From the NCBI GenBank assembly GCA_963930775.1, contig OZ005698.1, positions 1,550,001 through 1,614,000 on the forward strand: a stretch of 64,000 nt of DNA. The letters are read 5' to 3'. Under the pieces are notes generated by a model. That model had not been told where the DNA came from, made no database searches, and saw only the letters and a program-made list of their open reading frames with translations. This document shows positions 1-13,200 of the stretch, in pieces. Origin of the DNA: Cliona cf. orientalis. Lineage: Eukaryota; Porifera; Demospongiae; Clionaida; Clionaidae. A program made the position numbers and the translations under genes. Positions within the stretch are counted from its first letter, which is position 1. Every line of letters starts with the position of its first letter.

Positions 1-2172
1 CACTCGCAAGACTTTATGGAATTGTTATAGATTAATTCCAGTGTGCAGTTTTTTCTTTTCAGGAATATGTACATTGTCTGTGATCTGCTGCTACGCTCGT
101 TAGTTATAATTTGAAGCTTTAATGGTTCTTCGTTTTCTGAAAAAAATATTGTATACGATAGATTGGTACATCTTCGCCCTACACTTTGTATTTGTTGAAT
201 TTTAGGGAGCTTCTCCTCCATTCTGTGTCTAAACTCTGCATGGATGTTTGCAGGCGCGGCACCATCCCAGTATGCTACTGCCACCACCTCAATATTGAAT
301 GTTTGACCAGGTAGTAAACTGGTGTGTTCAGGATACATTACTCTGTCTGTACTAGGAGATTTGCGGTAACACTTTGGCTTTGATTTTTGGCATCTGCATA
401 TTCGAAATGGTGTTGTAGCTGCTAAGGACCAGCCTGTGCTAGCAGTGTTATTGAATTTAATATCATTGACATTGCCACCACCACCATACAAGGCATCACC
501 AGCCTGAATTGCTGTATTGTTGCTGAAATGGAAGGTTGGCTTTTTAACTGAGTTTAGGGCATTAGAAAAGAAAGCATAATAATGTCCAATTCTTGCATAA
601 TCAGAATCTTGTACATAGATTGCTCCTCCCACTATGCTGGCATGATTATTCGTGAATGTCAAGCTGGTGACTCCTCCACTGAATATTATTTGTGATCGAG
701 CATAAAATGCCATCGCTCCTCCTCGTTTACCTCTGTTGCTTCTAAATACTAAAGTTGAACCTCCTTTGAAGATTACTTTTGTGTTAATTAAAGTGATTCC
801 TCCACTCTGAGATCCTGCATGTATTATTCTCAAATAAGATCAGAGAATTAGCAAGGAACAAAATGTTTGAATCGGTGGTAATAAATGGTGATTCACCATC
901 GTTTACATGATTGTGTCTAAATATTAAATTACTGTTCTTATTGATTGTAACATTTGTTTGTTCTTTTATCATAAATTCTCTTTTGTTTCTTAGAAATGAT
1001 AAAGTGTCTTTGATACTAACTATACAGTTGTCATGGATGATACCATTTAAAGTATCTCGTATTGTGATATTTCTTAGCGTGATATTTTGACTTTTTATGA
1101 ATATTCTTTTCTGTGGGCTTTCAAAGTACACATTGGAAAGGAAAATGCGGTTCATAATTGTAACAGTTTTACTTTCGCCATAAAAGGTTATGTTACCGCC
1201 AATGAAGTGTGAATTTTCTATCATAGTCAGTGCATCTTCTAATTTCGAGGAAGGTAGTTTTCTTGAAATAATTGACTTAAACTTTGAAAGACTTCTTTTG
1301 CCAATAGATTTCAACCCTTTAATCTCTATGGTAGTCTTGAATGAAGTGTATTTTAGATATATGTTGACATTGTTTTGAATCAAACAGATATTTATTAACT
1401 TCACATTGATGTGGTATCTTGAATGTTGAAGTACAAATTGCACTCCAAATGGACGCTCACTCATTGGGAAGCATGAAGTATAAGCAATTCTGACATTATT
1501 AGCTGAATCAGTGAAATTTGAACTAATAATTGCTACACTTGTGTCACTTAATGCTATACTTTTGCTATCTGTTGAAAAGACGTAGATGTTCCCATGATTA
1601 TTATGAGAGATGTAAGAGTGTGTTAAAGTAGTTTGACCTTGTGGATTCATGAGAATCAGTCCAATTTCATTTCCATCTGTGATTGTGATGTTGCTAATAT
1701 TTGCATTCATTGAATAATTAAAAAATAGAGTGAAGGTGATGGTTCGTGGTATTCTTTTCTGAGTAATAAAATCACAAGTTTGATATGATCCACATTCTGT
1801 GAAGACTACACCTGTTATAGTCAAGTTGGTGATAAATTTGAACTCGAATCCAATGCTTCCATTGCACTTGATAGTAGCCCCTTCACTTGAGTTAGCAGCT
1901 ATCAGGGCAAAATTGGTGGCATTGCTGATAGAGAGAGTCTTGTTGACTGCACTTGTACAAGTGTGAGTGCCTGGAAGCAGTGCTATTGTGGTATTGGATA
2001 CTTGACCAGACAGTAGGTCATGATTGATTAGCTCTGTCAGACGGTAGCAGTTTTCTTCTTCAGGACAATGGGTGAGTGGCTGGTCTTCCGGTACCACATA
2101 GATGACCTTCTCCTGCTGAGCTAATATTGCTTTAGCAAAGTAAAGCATACATATTGTAGCTATTGAGAGCAT
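1..2172 (-). pseudogene. Copy A: beta-helix / multi-pass membrane protein gene, frameshifted, running off the window
   Basis: The reading frame starts at the ATG at 2172 with a signal peptide (MLSIATICMLYFAKAILAQQ) followed by an Asn-rich, beta-strand-rich ectodomain of short repeats such as NxTIxxxN, typical of a right-handed parallel beta-helix. The open frame stops at 784. Alignment with copy B shows a 4-base insertion near 816-820 (GCAT-like, just after the conserved FENNT). Beyond it the homologous frame continues to base 1 through GGAIYVQDSDYARI-, NNTAIQAGDALYG- and AATTPFRIC-like segments. The membrane half lies outside the window. By family this is a cell-surface protein of unknown function. 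A pseudogene is most likely, but an assembly or allele error of 4 bases cannot be excluded. It is the first of four tandem copies (A-D). Confidence 0.7.
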
Positions 2173-2225
2173 TGTGGTAGGTCTATAGTGCTATGTGTAC
2201 TATAGTTTAAGATACTCTTAGACTG

Positions 2226-2236
2226 CTTATATAGCG
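2226..2236 (-). promoter_or_regulatory. TATA-like core promoter of copy A
   Basis: Read on the minus strand, CTATATAAGC lies about 55 bases upstream of the ATG. The same box is conserved upstream of copy B (7358-7370), and a weaker version precedes copy C near 13,970. Conservation in paralogous spacers supports a TATA box but also follows simply from recent duplication. Confidence 0.45.
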
Positions 2237-2239
2237 GGG

Positions 2240-3640
2240 GTTTTCTCGTTTATTATTGATTATACTACTGTGAACTACCGTACATAGTAATTACATACTA
2301 TACGGATATGCTATGTAAACTTTTGTGAATTGCCACTGTATAATATAATATAATTATGGGTGTAATTATTGTTGGGAAAAAGAAAATTATCACCAGACTT
2401 GTTAGTCAGTTAACTAAATCCCAAGGTTTCAATTTTCACTGATTGTTTATTAATGATACCACTTTGAAGTCCTTTATCTTCTATTAATTTTTATCCCACA
2501 GTAGTGTTTATAGTGCTACATACTTGTTGTATGCAAGGCTCCTGCATGTGGTGTGCATATACTTGTAATAACAGCAGACTGCAGGCTTGTAGTAGTGTAT
2601 GTAGTGCATAGCAGTTCTAGTAGCAGTAGGCATGCTCAGTACATGCAGCTCCCTGTTGCATAGGACACACAGCTCCGGCCATTTCTTGGTAGGATAGAGT
2701 GGCTCTGTGCCATTCTACCATGCTATAGTGACATCAATGGTATAATTTATAGTTAGATTTTAGCATATCACACATGTCAGAGGAAATTTCCAATTTTCTA
2801 TAGATTATTGACATGTATAACCATGCATGTTGGAAGTGCTCTGGTTTGCATGCTCTTTTTCAGCGTAGAAATCAATGGGAATCAGCTAGTCTATGCCAGT
2901 GTGGATGAATAGTAATTCTGTTGTGTCATAAATAAGATTCATAGCAATAGTATTGCAATTATGCAGAGGTCGATTATTGTCTGCTATGTTGAGCTATATA
3001 TATAGCTATTACTGTACAGTGAGAAATTTGGCAAGGTTTTTTTAATTCAGTGATTTAGGATTGTGGTATAGAAAGTATTTTCAAAGGTAATCAGGACAAC
3101 TACTCTCTATTTTTGACTAAGTACTGGCCATTACTAATAGATGATGGTCTATGCTTGATAAGGGTGGCTTTGATACACCCTTACACTATAGTACAAAAAG
3201 CATGTTCAACTTACGGTAATGATGACAACAAGGCACTTGATTTTTCCCAAAACTATAGCCATATATAGGTAGAAAGGTAACAATCATGGTTGCAGAAAAA
3301 TATACACACTGTTGATTTATCACACATGCATACATGCATGAACTATCTATATGCATGAACATCAAGTGTACTAGCTGTGTGTGACACTCAGTAGATTGTA
3401 GCTTGTACTACAGTTGTAGTTTAATTACTCTCTGTTTCTGACTAAGCACTGCCCTAATTGGCCAGTAGATGATGGCTAAGCCGCTTGGTGGTCAGTGCTA
3501 CACATACATGCAAAAAGATCATGTTTTCAAAAGGTAATGGCATTCTAACAGTAATAAACATACTAGCTGCAGAGGGGAAATTATGCATTAAAAATTCTAT
3601 ATTTGCACACTGATCTGGTCACATGTAAATTAATAGTTTA
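2240..3640. repeat. Duplicated spacer between copies A and B
   Basis: No gene is seen. The spacer is closely related to 7370-8930 (upstream of B) and to 13,930-15,450 (upstream of C). Shared landmarks are GGGAAAAAGAAA..TTATCACC, the CTATAGATTA.TGACATG block, TGATGGTCTATGCTTGATAAGGGTG and CATACATGCATGAA. The duplicated unit therefore includes gene plus upstream region, about 5.1 kb (start codons at 2172 and 7292). This copy carries the uninterrupted (empty) site for the 578-base element found at 7843-8420. Confidence 0.7.
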
Positions 3641-3641
3641 G

Positions 3642-6600
3642 TTATAAAAGTGCCTCATTGGGATCCAAATCGATCACTGAGAATGTTACTTTGTTGCTTA
3701 GCTCCGTTGTTTCTGTTGAATGCTGTTCGTTTTCCTTGCTATTCGATTTGAAGCTGAGACTTTCCTTGGCAGTTTTTATAAAAATTTGTACCTTTTTCAT
3801 CTGAGTTATTTTCTGTGCCATTTGGTAGATAATGATGGCTATAAATAGCACAAATGCAATCCCAGTTGATGTGTATGTAATAGACACAATAACAGCTGTG
3901 GAATTGATTAGGTATAGAGTTGCTGCTGGCAAAATCACTGAATTCAATAAAAATGCTGTTTCGAGGAAATAGATCCACAAAACCTTATAGACACCTCCAA
4001 CAAGGGAAGTGTATGCTAGAAGGCATGTCACTACTACGACAGTAGATAGCAGGTTTATGGCAGGATCACCAAGTATGTTGATTGAAAATATCAGGTAGAG
4101 GAAGACCCTTACTAATAGCAGTAATCCAGTCCAGTAGCGATGTTTGATCTTGTACGGTCCAGTGTAGGCATCAAAGAGAGGCTGTAGCTTCACGACCCAG
4201 AAGAGAAGCTTGTAGTGAGAGATCTTTTGCAGCCACTGAATGCAGAGGAGGGACACTGTGTATGGAATGGAGACAAGAACCAGCAGAAGTAGAGCAGCTA
4301 TGAATAGTCCGGTGTGCTTTCCTTGTAGGTAGTCCACATTGCCATCATAGAGCCACACCCACCTTATGTATCCATCAGGGTAGACCAGCTGTGTTGTCGA
4401 GAAGACTGTGATGATGATTCGGAGAAGCTTAGCATAAGAGAGAAGGAAGAGGGTAGCCAGCACTTGAATGGCGTTGTTACCAAAGAGTCTGGAGACTCTA
4501 GTTGAATAGTGGCTAGCTACAATGATGGCTGCGACTATGATCCAAATGTATAGCGGAAAGAGAAACTGAAGCCAAGTTTTTGAATAGGCATCTAGTCCAT
4601 CGTAGAAGCAAATCTCAATTCCCAAATCCAGATTTAGCCATGCTATAAAGATACTAAGGAAAGAGTTAGATGCTTGATGGGGGAAATAGACAGCATGATT
4701 CGCTCTGAGAATATTGGCGTAGAAGATAAGTCCATTCATGGTACCAGTTGAGACTGTTAGGTTGAGTAGCATGAGTCCAACCACAAGGATCACTCCTGCC
4801 ACTGCGATGAGTGGAACTATGAGAGCTATCCAAGGAGTTGTGCACTGCTTGCATTTTGATGTTCCAAGCATGTGACTGAAGTTTGATTTGCATGCTCCAC
4901 AGAGAATGCCAGAGCGATGGAAAGCACACTGTTCATCTGGGTAGAGTAGATCAAGAGGTTGAGCAACTATGTCTGTAGTTGTGCAGTAGTCAAAAGGACA
5001 GTGGTTGTGTACTATGACCCCTGAGGTAGAAGATGAGTGAAAGAAGCATTGATCCAAAATGAACTCTGTCTCTTGATTCTTAATGTTTGAACATCGCACT
5101 CTATTCCAGCTCTCAGTAGGGTTGGGTTGCACTCACACGACTTTGTTGAGTTGTGCATGTTATAGACTAATTCCAGTGTGCAGTTTTTTTCTTTTAAGGA
5201 ATATGTACACACTCTGTGATCTGCTGCTACGCTCATTAGTTACAATTTGAAGCTTTAATATCTCTTCATTATCTGAAAAGAATATGGTATACGATAAATT
5301 GGTACACGTTCGTCCTACACTTTGTATCTGTTGAGGTTTAGGGAGTTTCTCTTTTATTCTATATCTAAACTCTGCATGGATGTTTGCAGGCACTACACCA
5401 TCCCAGTACCCCACTGCCACCACCTCAAAATTGAATGTTTGCCCAGGTAGTAAATCTGTGTGTTTAGTATATATTCTGTTTTTTCTAGATCTATTTTTAC
5501 ACTTTGGCTTAGAATTTTCACATGTGCATATTCGAAATGGTGTTGTAGCTGCTAAGGACCAGCCTGTGCTAGCAGTATTGTTGAATTTAATATCATTAGC
5601 ATTACCACCACCACCATATAAAGCATCACCTGCCTGAATTGCTGTATTATTACTGAAATGAAAGGTTGGTTTTTTAACTGAGTTTTGGATTTTAGAGAAG
5701 AAAGCGTGATAACCTTCAATTCTTGCATAATCGGAATCCTGTACATAGATTGCTCCTCCCACTATGCTGGCATAATTATTCATGAATGTCAAATTGGTGA
5801 CTCCCCCATTGAATGTGATGTGTGATTGAGCATAAAATGCCATTGCTCCTCCTCTTTTACCTCTATTACTGGTAAATACTAAATTTGAACCTCCTTTGAA
5901 GATTACTTCTGTGTTAATGAAAGTGATTCCTCCACTCTGAGATCCCGTGTTATTCTCAAATATGATTAAAGAATTAGCAAGGAACCAAAGATTGGAATCA
6001 ATGCTAAAGAATGGTGATTCACCATCATTTACATTGTTAAATCTAAATATGAAATTACCATTGTTGTGGACTATGAGATTTGTTTGCTTTTGTGTCCTAA
6101 ATTCCCTTTTGTTTCTTAGAAATGACAAAGTACCTTCAATATTAACTACACTGTTATCATGAATGAGGATACCATTTAAAGTATCTAGTATTGTGACGTT
6201 TCTTAGTGTAATATTTTGACTTTTCACGAATATTTTCTTCTGTGAGCTTTCAAAGTACACATTGGAAAGGAAAATGTGGTTCATAATTGACCTTGATGTT
6301 TTACCTTCGCCAAAAAAACGTATTTCCCCACCTATGAAATATGAATTTTCTATTATAGTGAAATTTTCCAGTTTTGAGAGGGATAATTTTCTTGAGACAA
6401 CCGATATAAATCCTGAGGCACTCATTTTGCCAATAGATTTCAAACCTTTAATCTTTACAGTAGTCTTGAATGAAGTGTATTTAAGATATATGTTGACGTT
6501 GTTTTGAATCACACTGATATTTATCAATTTCACATGGATGTGATATCTTGAATGCTGAAGTGCAAATTGCACTCCAAATGAACGCTCACCTATTGGGATG

Positions 6601-7292
6601 CATGAAGTATAACCAATTCTGGTATCATTAGCTGAATCAGTGAAATTTGAATTATAAATTGCTATAATTGTGTCACTTAATGCTATACTTTTGCTATCCA
6701 TCGAAAAGACATAGATGTTCCCGTGATTATTACAAGAAATATAAGAGTGTGTTATAGTAGTTTGACCTTGAGGATTCATGAGAATCAGTCCAATTCCATT
6801 TCCATCTGTGATTGTGACATTATTAATATTTGCATTCATTGAATAATTTAGAAATAGTGTGAAGGTGATACTTTGTACTCTTCTTTTATTGTCACAAGTT
6901 TGATATGATCCGCATTCTGTGAAAACTACACTTGTTATAGTCAAGTTGATGATAAAGTTGAACTCAAATCCAATGCTTCCATTGCACTTGATAGTAGTTC
7001 CTTCACTTGAGTTAGCAGCTATCAGGGCAAAATTGGTGGCATTGCTGATAGAGAGAGTCTTATTGACTGCACTTGTACAAGTATGAGTGCCTGGAAGCAG
7101 TGCTATTGTGGTATTGGACACTTGACCTGACAGTAGGTCATGATTGATTAGCTCTGTCAGATGGTAGCAGTTTTCTTCTTCTGGACAATAAGTGAGTGGC
7201 TGGTCTTCAGGTAGCACATAGATGACCCTCTCCTGCTGAGCTAATATTGCTTTAGCTAAGTAAAACATACATACTGTAGCTAGTGAAAGCAT
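3642..7292 (-). pseudogene. Copy B: beta-helix / multi-pass membrane protein gene, nearly full length, with two indels
   Basis: The ATG at 7292 opens a 710-residue frame: signal peptide (about 1-19), beta-helix ectodomain (about 40-560, with GGITFINTEVIFKGG and GGAIYVQDSDYARIEGY repeats) and a membrane-proximal domain. The frame stops at 5160. A run of seven T near 5190 (six in A and C) adds one base. Ten bases are missing near 5020 relative to C (after LLPQ). Together these return to the original frame, which then runs 5132-3642. That part contains the HCPFDYC motif, CAFHRSGILCGACKSNFSHM, about nine hydrophobic segments (including FLSIFIAWLNLDLGIEICFYDG and YWTGLLLLVRVFLYLIF) and a Ser/Glu-rich tail. 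The function of the family is unknown to me. It is either a very young pseudogene or an intact gene with sequencing errors in two places. Confidence 0.7.
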
Positions 7293-7357
7293 CGTGGTAG
7301 ATCTATAATAGTGTTATGTGTACTAGTTTAAAATGTTTTGTGATACACTTAGACTGC

Positions 7358-7370
7358 TTATATATATAGC
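7358..7370 (-). promoter_or_regulatory. TATA-like core promoter of copy B
   Basis: On the minus strand a GCTATATATATAAGC box lies about 65 bases upstream of the ATG at 7292. It is equivalent to the box upstream of copy A. Confidence 0.4.
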
Positions 7371-7842
7371 GGATGTTTTCTTTGTTTATTATTGATAGCT
7401 ATTGCTGTGAACTACCGTGCATAGTGATTATGTACTATAGTTACGCTACATAAACTTTTGTGGACTGCTACTGTATATATTATGAGTATGATTATTGTTG
7501 GGAAAAGGAAATTATCACCAGACTTGTGAGTCAATCAACTAAATCCCAAGGTTTCAATTCTCACTAATTATTTATTAATTATACCACTATGAAGTCCCTC
7601 ACTTTCTATTAGGTATATATTGTTAGTTACTAAAGATTTTAGGATACCGCAAGTGATACATCTTGCACAGACTGAGAGGAAATTCCCAATTTTCTATAGA
7701 TTACTGACATGTATATAACCATGCATGTTGGAAGTGCTTTGGCTTGCATACTCTTTTTCAGTGTAGGAATGAATGGAATCAGTCTATGCCAGTGTGGACG
7801 AATAGTAATTCTATTGTGTCTTAAACAAGATTCATAGCAATA

Positions 7843-8420
7843 CAGTCGAGCCTCCAAACAAAGGACACTTTGGGAACGGGCCTCTTGTCCTTTGCTCGGA
7901 GGTTGTCCCTATCTCGGAGGTTCATGATTTTTCAACCCATTTTGATTGTACACATGTATTATCCTTAACAAGTTAGTAAATGCACTAAAATGCATAAGAG
8001 CAGTAGAGATGATAATCAAGTGGTTGGTGTGTTCTGTTTTCAGTATCAACATAGCACAGGCTGATTTTTTTTGTTTCTGAAGTACTGGCTACTCCAAAAT
8101 CGTTATATGGATTCAAGGCTAATATTATTATCGCGCATGCAGTATAATATTGCGACTGCCTAGATTACGACAAAGGTGGGCGTGGCACCGTAATTTAAGG
8201 GCGTGGTTTCCGGATGTCCGCTATTTAGAGGCAGTTTTGCATTGAAAAGTCATGTTGGGAGCTTGGATCTTGTCCGCTGTCCGGAATCGAGAAGCGTCCG
8301 CTTCTCGGAGGTTGCTAATGTACTATAACTATGCTAAATTCAATCGGTAACACGGCACTTGTCCGCTGTAGAGAGGTTGTCCGCTTCTCGGAGGGTCCGT
8401 TATCGGAGGCTAATTGACTG
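7843..8420. mobile_element. 578-bp TIR element with TA target duplication
   Basis: The ends read CAGTCGAGCCTCC at the left and, in reverse complement, CAGTCAATTAGCCTCC at the right, flanked on both sides by TA (7841-7842 and 8421-8422). The paralogous spacer of copy A at about 2947-2957 has the empty site, AGCAATAGTATTGC, with a single TA. The interior repeats the phrase CTCGGAGGTTGTCC several times and has no coding capacity. TA duplication and size fit a non-autonomous Tc1/mariner-type MITE. Confidence 0.85.
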
Positions 8421-8422
8421 TA

Positions 8423-9157
8423 GTATTACAATTATGCAGATATTGATTATTGTCCTCTATGTTGAGTTGTATCACTGTACAGTGGGAACTTTGGCATCGT
8501 TTTTTTTTAATTCAATGATTTGGCATTGTAGTATAGAAAGTATTTTCAATCAGTGCAATCAGGACAACTATACTCTCTATAATATTTGACTAAGCACTGG
8601 CCATTAGATGATGGTCTATGCTTGATAAGGGTGCCTTTGATACACCCTTGCACTATAGTACAAAAAGTATTTTCAACTTATGATAATGATGATAACAAGG
8701 CTGTTGATTTTTCCCAAAACTATAGCCATAATAATATATTATTATGTAGGTAGTAAGGTAACCATCATGGTTATAGAAAACTATACACACTGCTGATTTA
8801 TCACACATGCATACATGCATGAATTATCTATTATGTATGAACATCAAGTGTACTAGCTGTGTGTGATACTCAGTAGAGTGTAGCTTGTACTACAGTTGTA
8901 CAGGGGAGTAGCAACCAAAAATTCATTGGTCAGGCCACGGGAGCGACAGGTCGATGTACAACGCGGCATGTGCATGTGTATGTATTTCATTAAAACAATA
9001 ATAATTATTATTATTATTGACATTGGTCATCTCAATTTACTTAATCTATTTTTTAGATACCTAATTATTTAATAGTAATATTTGCATGTATATAGCAGCA
9101 CTACAATATATCAGAAGTACACTGCATGCAGTTTGTTACTTACAAATGTCTGGTATA
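8423..9157. other. Remaining duplicated spacer, no gene seen
   Basis: 8423-8915 continues the spacer homologous to 2960-3430. From about 8920 the homology is lost and AT-rich unique sequence follows, including an ATT-repeat near 9000-9020. No coding region or RNA gene is recognisable. Confidence 0.5.
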
Positions 9158-9163
9158 AGTTGG

Positions 9164-9466
9164 CATAGTTGCCAAGTGTCCCGGTTTGGCTGGGACAGTC
9201 CCGGAATTTGGCCCTATGTCCCGGTTGTGTCCCGTTTTACCTGATTTTACAGCATTGTCCCGGAATCCAGCTCGATTGTACAAATGGAGGTGTGGCACAA
9301 GCATAAACTCAGTATATTATCGAATTTCAGTCCGTATATCTCGATGTTTAGTGGGTGTGGCAGTACACGATCGTCCGAAAGTGGGTGTGGTCCGTAAATT
9401 TTCGCGCGCGTTAATACTATTTTCTACTTTGTCCCGGTTTCTCTTCATATAAACTTGGCAACTATG
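9164..9466. mobile_element. 303-bp TIR element with AGTTGG target duplication
   Basis: The left end is CATAGTTGCCAAGTGTCCCG and the reverse complement of the right end is CATAGTTGCCAAGTTTATAT, so at least 14 terminal bases are identical. AGTTGG flanks both ends (9158-9163 and 9467-9472). The interior contains repeated GTCCCGG. It is non-coding and MITE-like; I do not assign a superfamily. Confidence 0.7.
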
Positions 9467-9564
9467 AGTTGGACACTTCTTTTGTTTTATACTATAGCTG
9501 CTAGCTATAAGCAAGCAGGTGTGGCAAAAACAGAGTCTGTTGCTTTATTATTATTATTTTTTTT

Positions 9565-10245
9565 TTCAAGGAGACCAGAACACTAAGCAGAAAAAGATTG
9601 TCCAAAAACCACCATATAATTGAGCTGGATGCATAGTGGAACATACAATGCAAGCAGGCAGCCTAAATTTCAATTTTGTCAAAAGTTGGTAAAGGTCGTC
9701 ACGTTTATGTGCGCTTGGGCGGAAACATTGCAAACGCATGGCTTCCCTGTACAAACATATGGGGAAACTTCAAAGGGCCGTAACTTTAATTGTAAGATGC
9801 GAATCAAAAATTTGTCCGGTCAAATCTCTAGTTTCGACCCATTCTGCGTGCCCATGTAAAAATTATCTCCCCAAGTACTCCCAATCCCCCCATGAATTAG
9901 ATTATTTAATTATTTATTTATTTAATTATTTAAATATGCTTTTACAAGGAGAGCACACACCAAGCAGAAAAAAATGTCCGGAAATCACGACATAGTTGAG
10001 CTGGATGCTTAGTAGAGCCATACAATGCAAGCAGGCAGCTATGCTCCAATTTTGGCCAAATTGGGTAAAGGTCGTCAAATCTATGTGCGCGCGCGCGTAG
10101 CCCCGCCCCTCACGTAGCGCGTGGGCGAAAACATTGCAAGTGCATGGCTTCCTATACAAACATATGGGGAAACTTCAAAGGGCCATAACTTTAATTGTAA
10201 AGTGTGAATCAAAATTTCCCGCCATCAAAATTCTAGTTTTGACCC
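9565..10245. repeat. Two direct copies of a ~290-bp dispersed repeat
   Basis: Copy 1 (about 9565-9855) and copy 2 (about 9945-10,245) share CAAGGAGA.CA.A.CAAGCAGAAAAA, GAGCTGGATGC.TAGT, ATACAATGCAAGCAGGCAGC and ACATATGGGGAAACTTCAAA, and end in CTAGTTT(C/T)GACCCATTCTG. An AT-rich (TTTATTTAATTA) stretch separates them. Copy 2 ends exactly where the coding homology of gene copy C begins, so it replaced that gene's 3' end. It could be the 3' part of a retroelement; there is no coding evidence. Confidence 0.65.
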
Positions 10246-13200
10246 ATTCTGAGTTATTTTCTGTACCAAATGGTAGATAATGATGGCTATAAATAGCACA
10301 AGTGCAATTCCAGTGGATGTGTTTATAACAGACACAATAGCTGCTGTGGAATTGATTCGGTAGAGAGTCGCTGCTGGCAAAATCACTGAATTCAATAAAA
10401 ATGCTGCTTCGAGGAAATGGATCCACAAAACCTTATAGACACCTCCAACAAGGGAAGTGTATGCTAGAAGGCACGACACTACTACAACAGTAGATAGCAG
10501 GTTTATGGCAGGATCACCAAGTGTGTTAATTGAAAATATCAGGTAGAGGAAGACCCTTACTAAAAGAAGTAATCCAGTCCAGTAGCAATGTTTGATCTTG
10601 TACGGTCCAGTGTAGGCATCAAAGAGAGGCTGTAGCTTCACGACCCAGAAGAGAAGCTTGTAGTGAGAGATCTTTTGCAGCCACTGAATGCAGAGGAGGG
10701 ACACTGTGTATGGAATGGAGACAAGAACAAGCAGAAGTAGAGCAGCTACGAATAGTCCAGTATGCTTTCCTTGTAGGTAGTCCACATTGCCGTCATAGAG
10801 CCACACCCACCTTATGTATCCATCATGGTAGATCAGCTGTGTTGACGAGAAGACTGTAATGATGACTCGGAGAAGCTTAGCATAAGAGAGAAGGAAGAGG
10901 GTAGCCAGCACTTGTATAGCCAGTTGAGACCGTTAGGTTGAGTAGCATGAGTCCAACCACAAGGATCACTCCTGCCACTACGATGAGTGGAACTATGAGA
11001 GCTATCCAAGGAGTTGTGCACTACTTGCACTTTGATGTTCCGAGCATGTGACTGAAGTTTGATTGGCATGCTCCACAGAGAATGCCAGAGCGATGGAAAG
11101 CACACTGTTCGTCTGGGTAGAGTAGATCAAGAGGTTGAGCGACTGTATCTGTAGTTGTGCAGTAGTCAAAAGGGCAGTGGTCATGGACTATGACCCCTGA
11201 CTGATCTTGAGGAAGGAGGTGAGTGAAGGTAGCATTGACCCAAAATGGACTTTGTCTCTTAATTTTCAATATTTAAATATCACACTCTATTCCAGCTTTT
11301 ACTAGGGTTGGATTGCACTCATAAGACTTTGTGGAATTATTATGGACTAATTCCAGTGTGCAGTTTTTTCTTTTCAGGAATATATACATAGTCTATGATA
11401 TGCTGCTACGCTCATTAGTTATAATTTGAAGATTTAATGCTCCTTCGTTTTCTAAAAAAAATATGGTATACGATAAATTAGTACACCTTTGCCCTACACT
11501 TTGTATTTGTTGAGATTTAGGGAGCTTCTCTTCCATTCTGTATCCAAACTCTGCATGGATATTTGCAGGTACTGTACCATCCCAGTATCCCACTGCCACC
11601 ACCTCAATATTGAGTGTTTGACCAGGTAGTAAACTGGTGTTTTCAGGATACATTACTCTATTATATGTACTAGTAGATATGCGGCAACACTATGGCTTTG
11701 AATTTTTGCATCTGCATATTCGAAATGGTGTTGTAGCTGCTAAGGACCAGCCTGTGCTAGCAGTGTTGTTGAATTTAATATCATTAACATTGCCACCATC
11801 ACCATATAAAGCATCACCAGCCTGAATTGCTGTATTGTTGCTGAAATGGAAGGTTGGCTTTTTATCTGTGGTTAGGGCTTTAGAGAAGAAAGCATGATAA
11901 CCTCCGATTCTTGCATAATCGGAATCCTGTACATAGATTGCTCCTCCCACTATGCTGGCTTGATTATTCGTGAAACTCAAGTTGGTGATTCCTCCATTGA
12001 ATATTATGTGTGATTGAGCATAAAATGCCATTGCTCCTCCTCGTTTACCTCTGTTGCTTGTAAAAAATAAACTTGAACCTCCTTTGAAAATTACTTTTGT
12101 GTTAATGAAAGTGATTCCTCCACTTTGAGATCCCATATTATTCTCAAATAAGATCAAGGAATTAGCAAGGAACCAAATGTTGGAATTGGTCCTAATGAAT
12201 GGTGATTCACCATCGTTTACATGATTGTGTCTAAATATTAAATTACTATTCTTATCGATTGTAACATTTGTTTGCTCTTGTATCATAAATTCTCTTTTGT
12301 TACTTAGAAATGATAAAGTACCTTCAATATTTAGTACACTATTGTTGCAAATGAGTATACCATTTAAAGTATCTAGTATTGTAATGTTTCTTAGTGTAAT
12401 ATTTTGACTTTTTATGAGTATTCTCTTCTGTGAGCTTTCAAAGCACACAGGAAAATGCGGTTCATAATTGTAACAGTTTTACTGTTGTCATAAAAGGTTA
12501 TGTTACCACCAATGAAGTGCGAATTTTCTATCATAATCAGTACATCTTCTAGTTTCGAGGAAGGTAATTTTCTTGAAACAACTGACTTAAACTTTGAGAG
12601 ACTCCTTTTGCAGACAGATTTTAAACCTTTAATCTCTATGGTATACTCTTGAATGATTCAGAAGTGTATTTAAGATATATTATTATGTTGACATTATTTT
12701 GAATCAAACTGATATTTATTAACTTCACATGGATGTGATACCTTGAATGCTGGAATACAAATTGCACTCCAAATGGACGCTCAGCTAATATTGGGATACA
12801 TGAATCATAACCAACTCTGGCAGTGTTAGTAGAATCAGTGAAACTTGAACTAATAATTTCTATAATGGTATCACTTAAAGGCATTGTGTCCATACATAAG
12901 GCCTAATTGCTTCTTAATGAGCTCATTAGTTCAAAAATTCAATTAAAGTGGGCACAGGAAGTACGGGCGCGCTCAATATCACGGTATAGTCCACGGAGGT
13001 ACGTGGAGATCGAACACGTGCAGCGCAGAAGACATTCGCGACGGTCGAGTTGAGAAGCCTGCAATCTTCGGTTATGGACAGCTAAAGAGTAAGAAAACTG
13101 ATAAGAATAGGATCGAGAGCCTACACGATGCCTAGAAAGTCAAACGCCCAGCAGAGCGAGCCTCAGCGGGCAGATTTGAATGTACACGCGAACTTATCAG

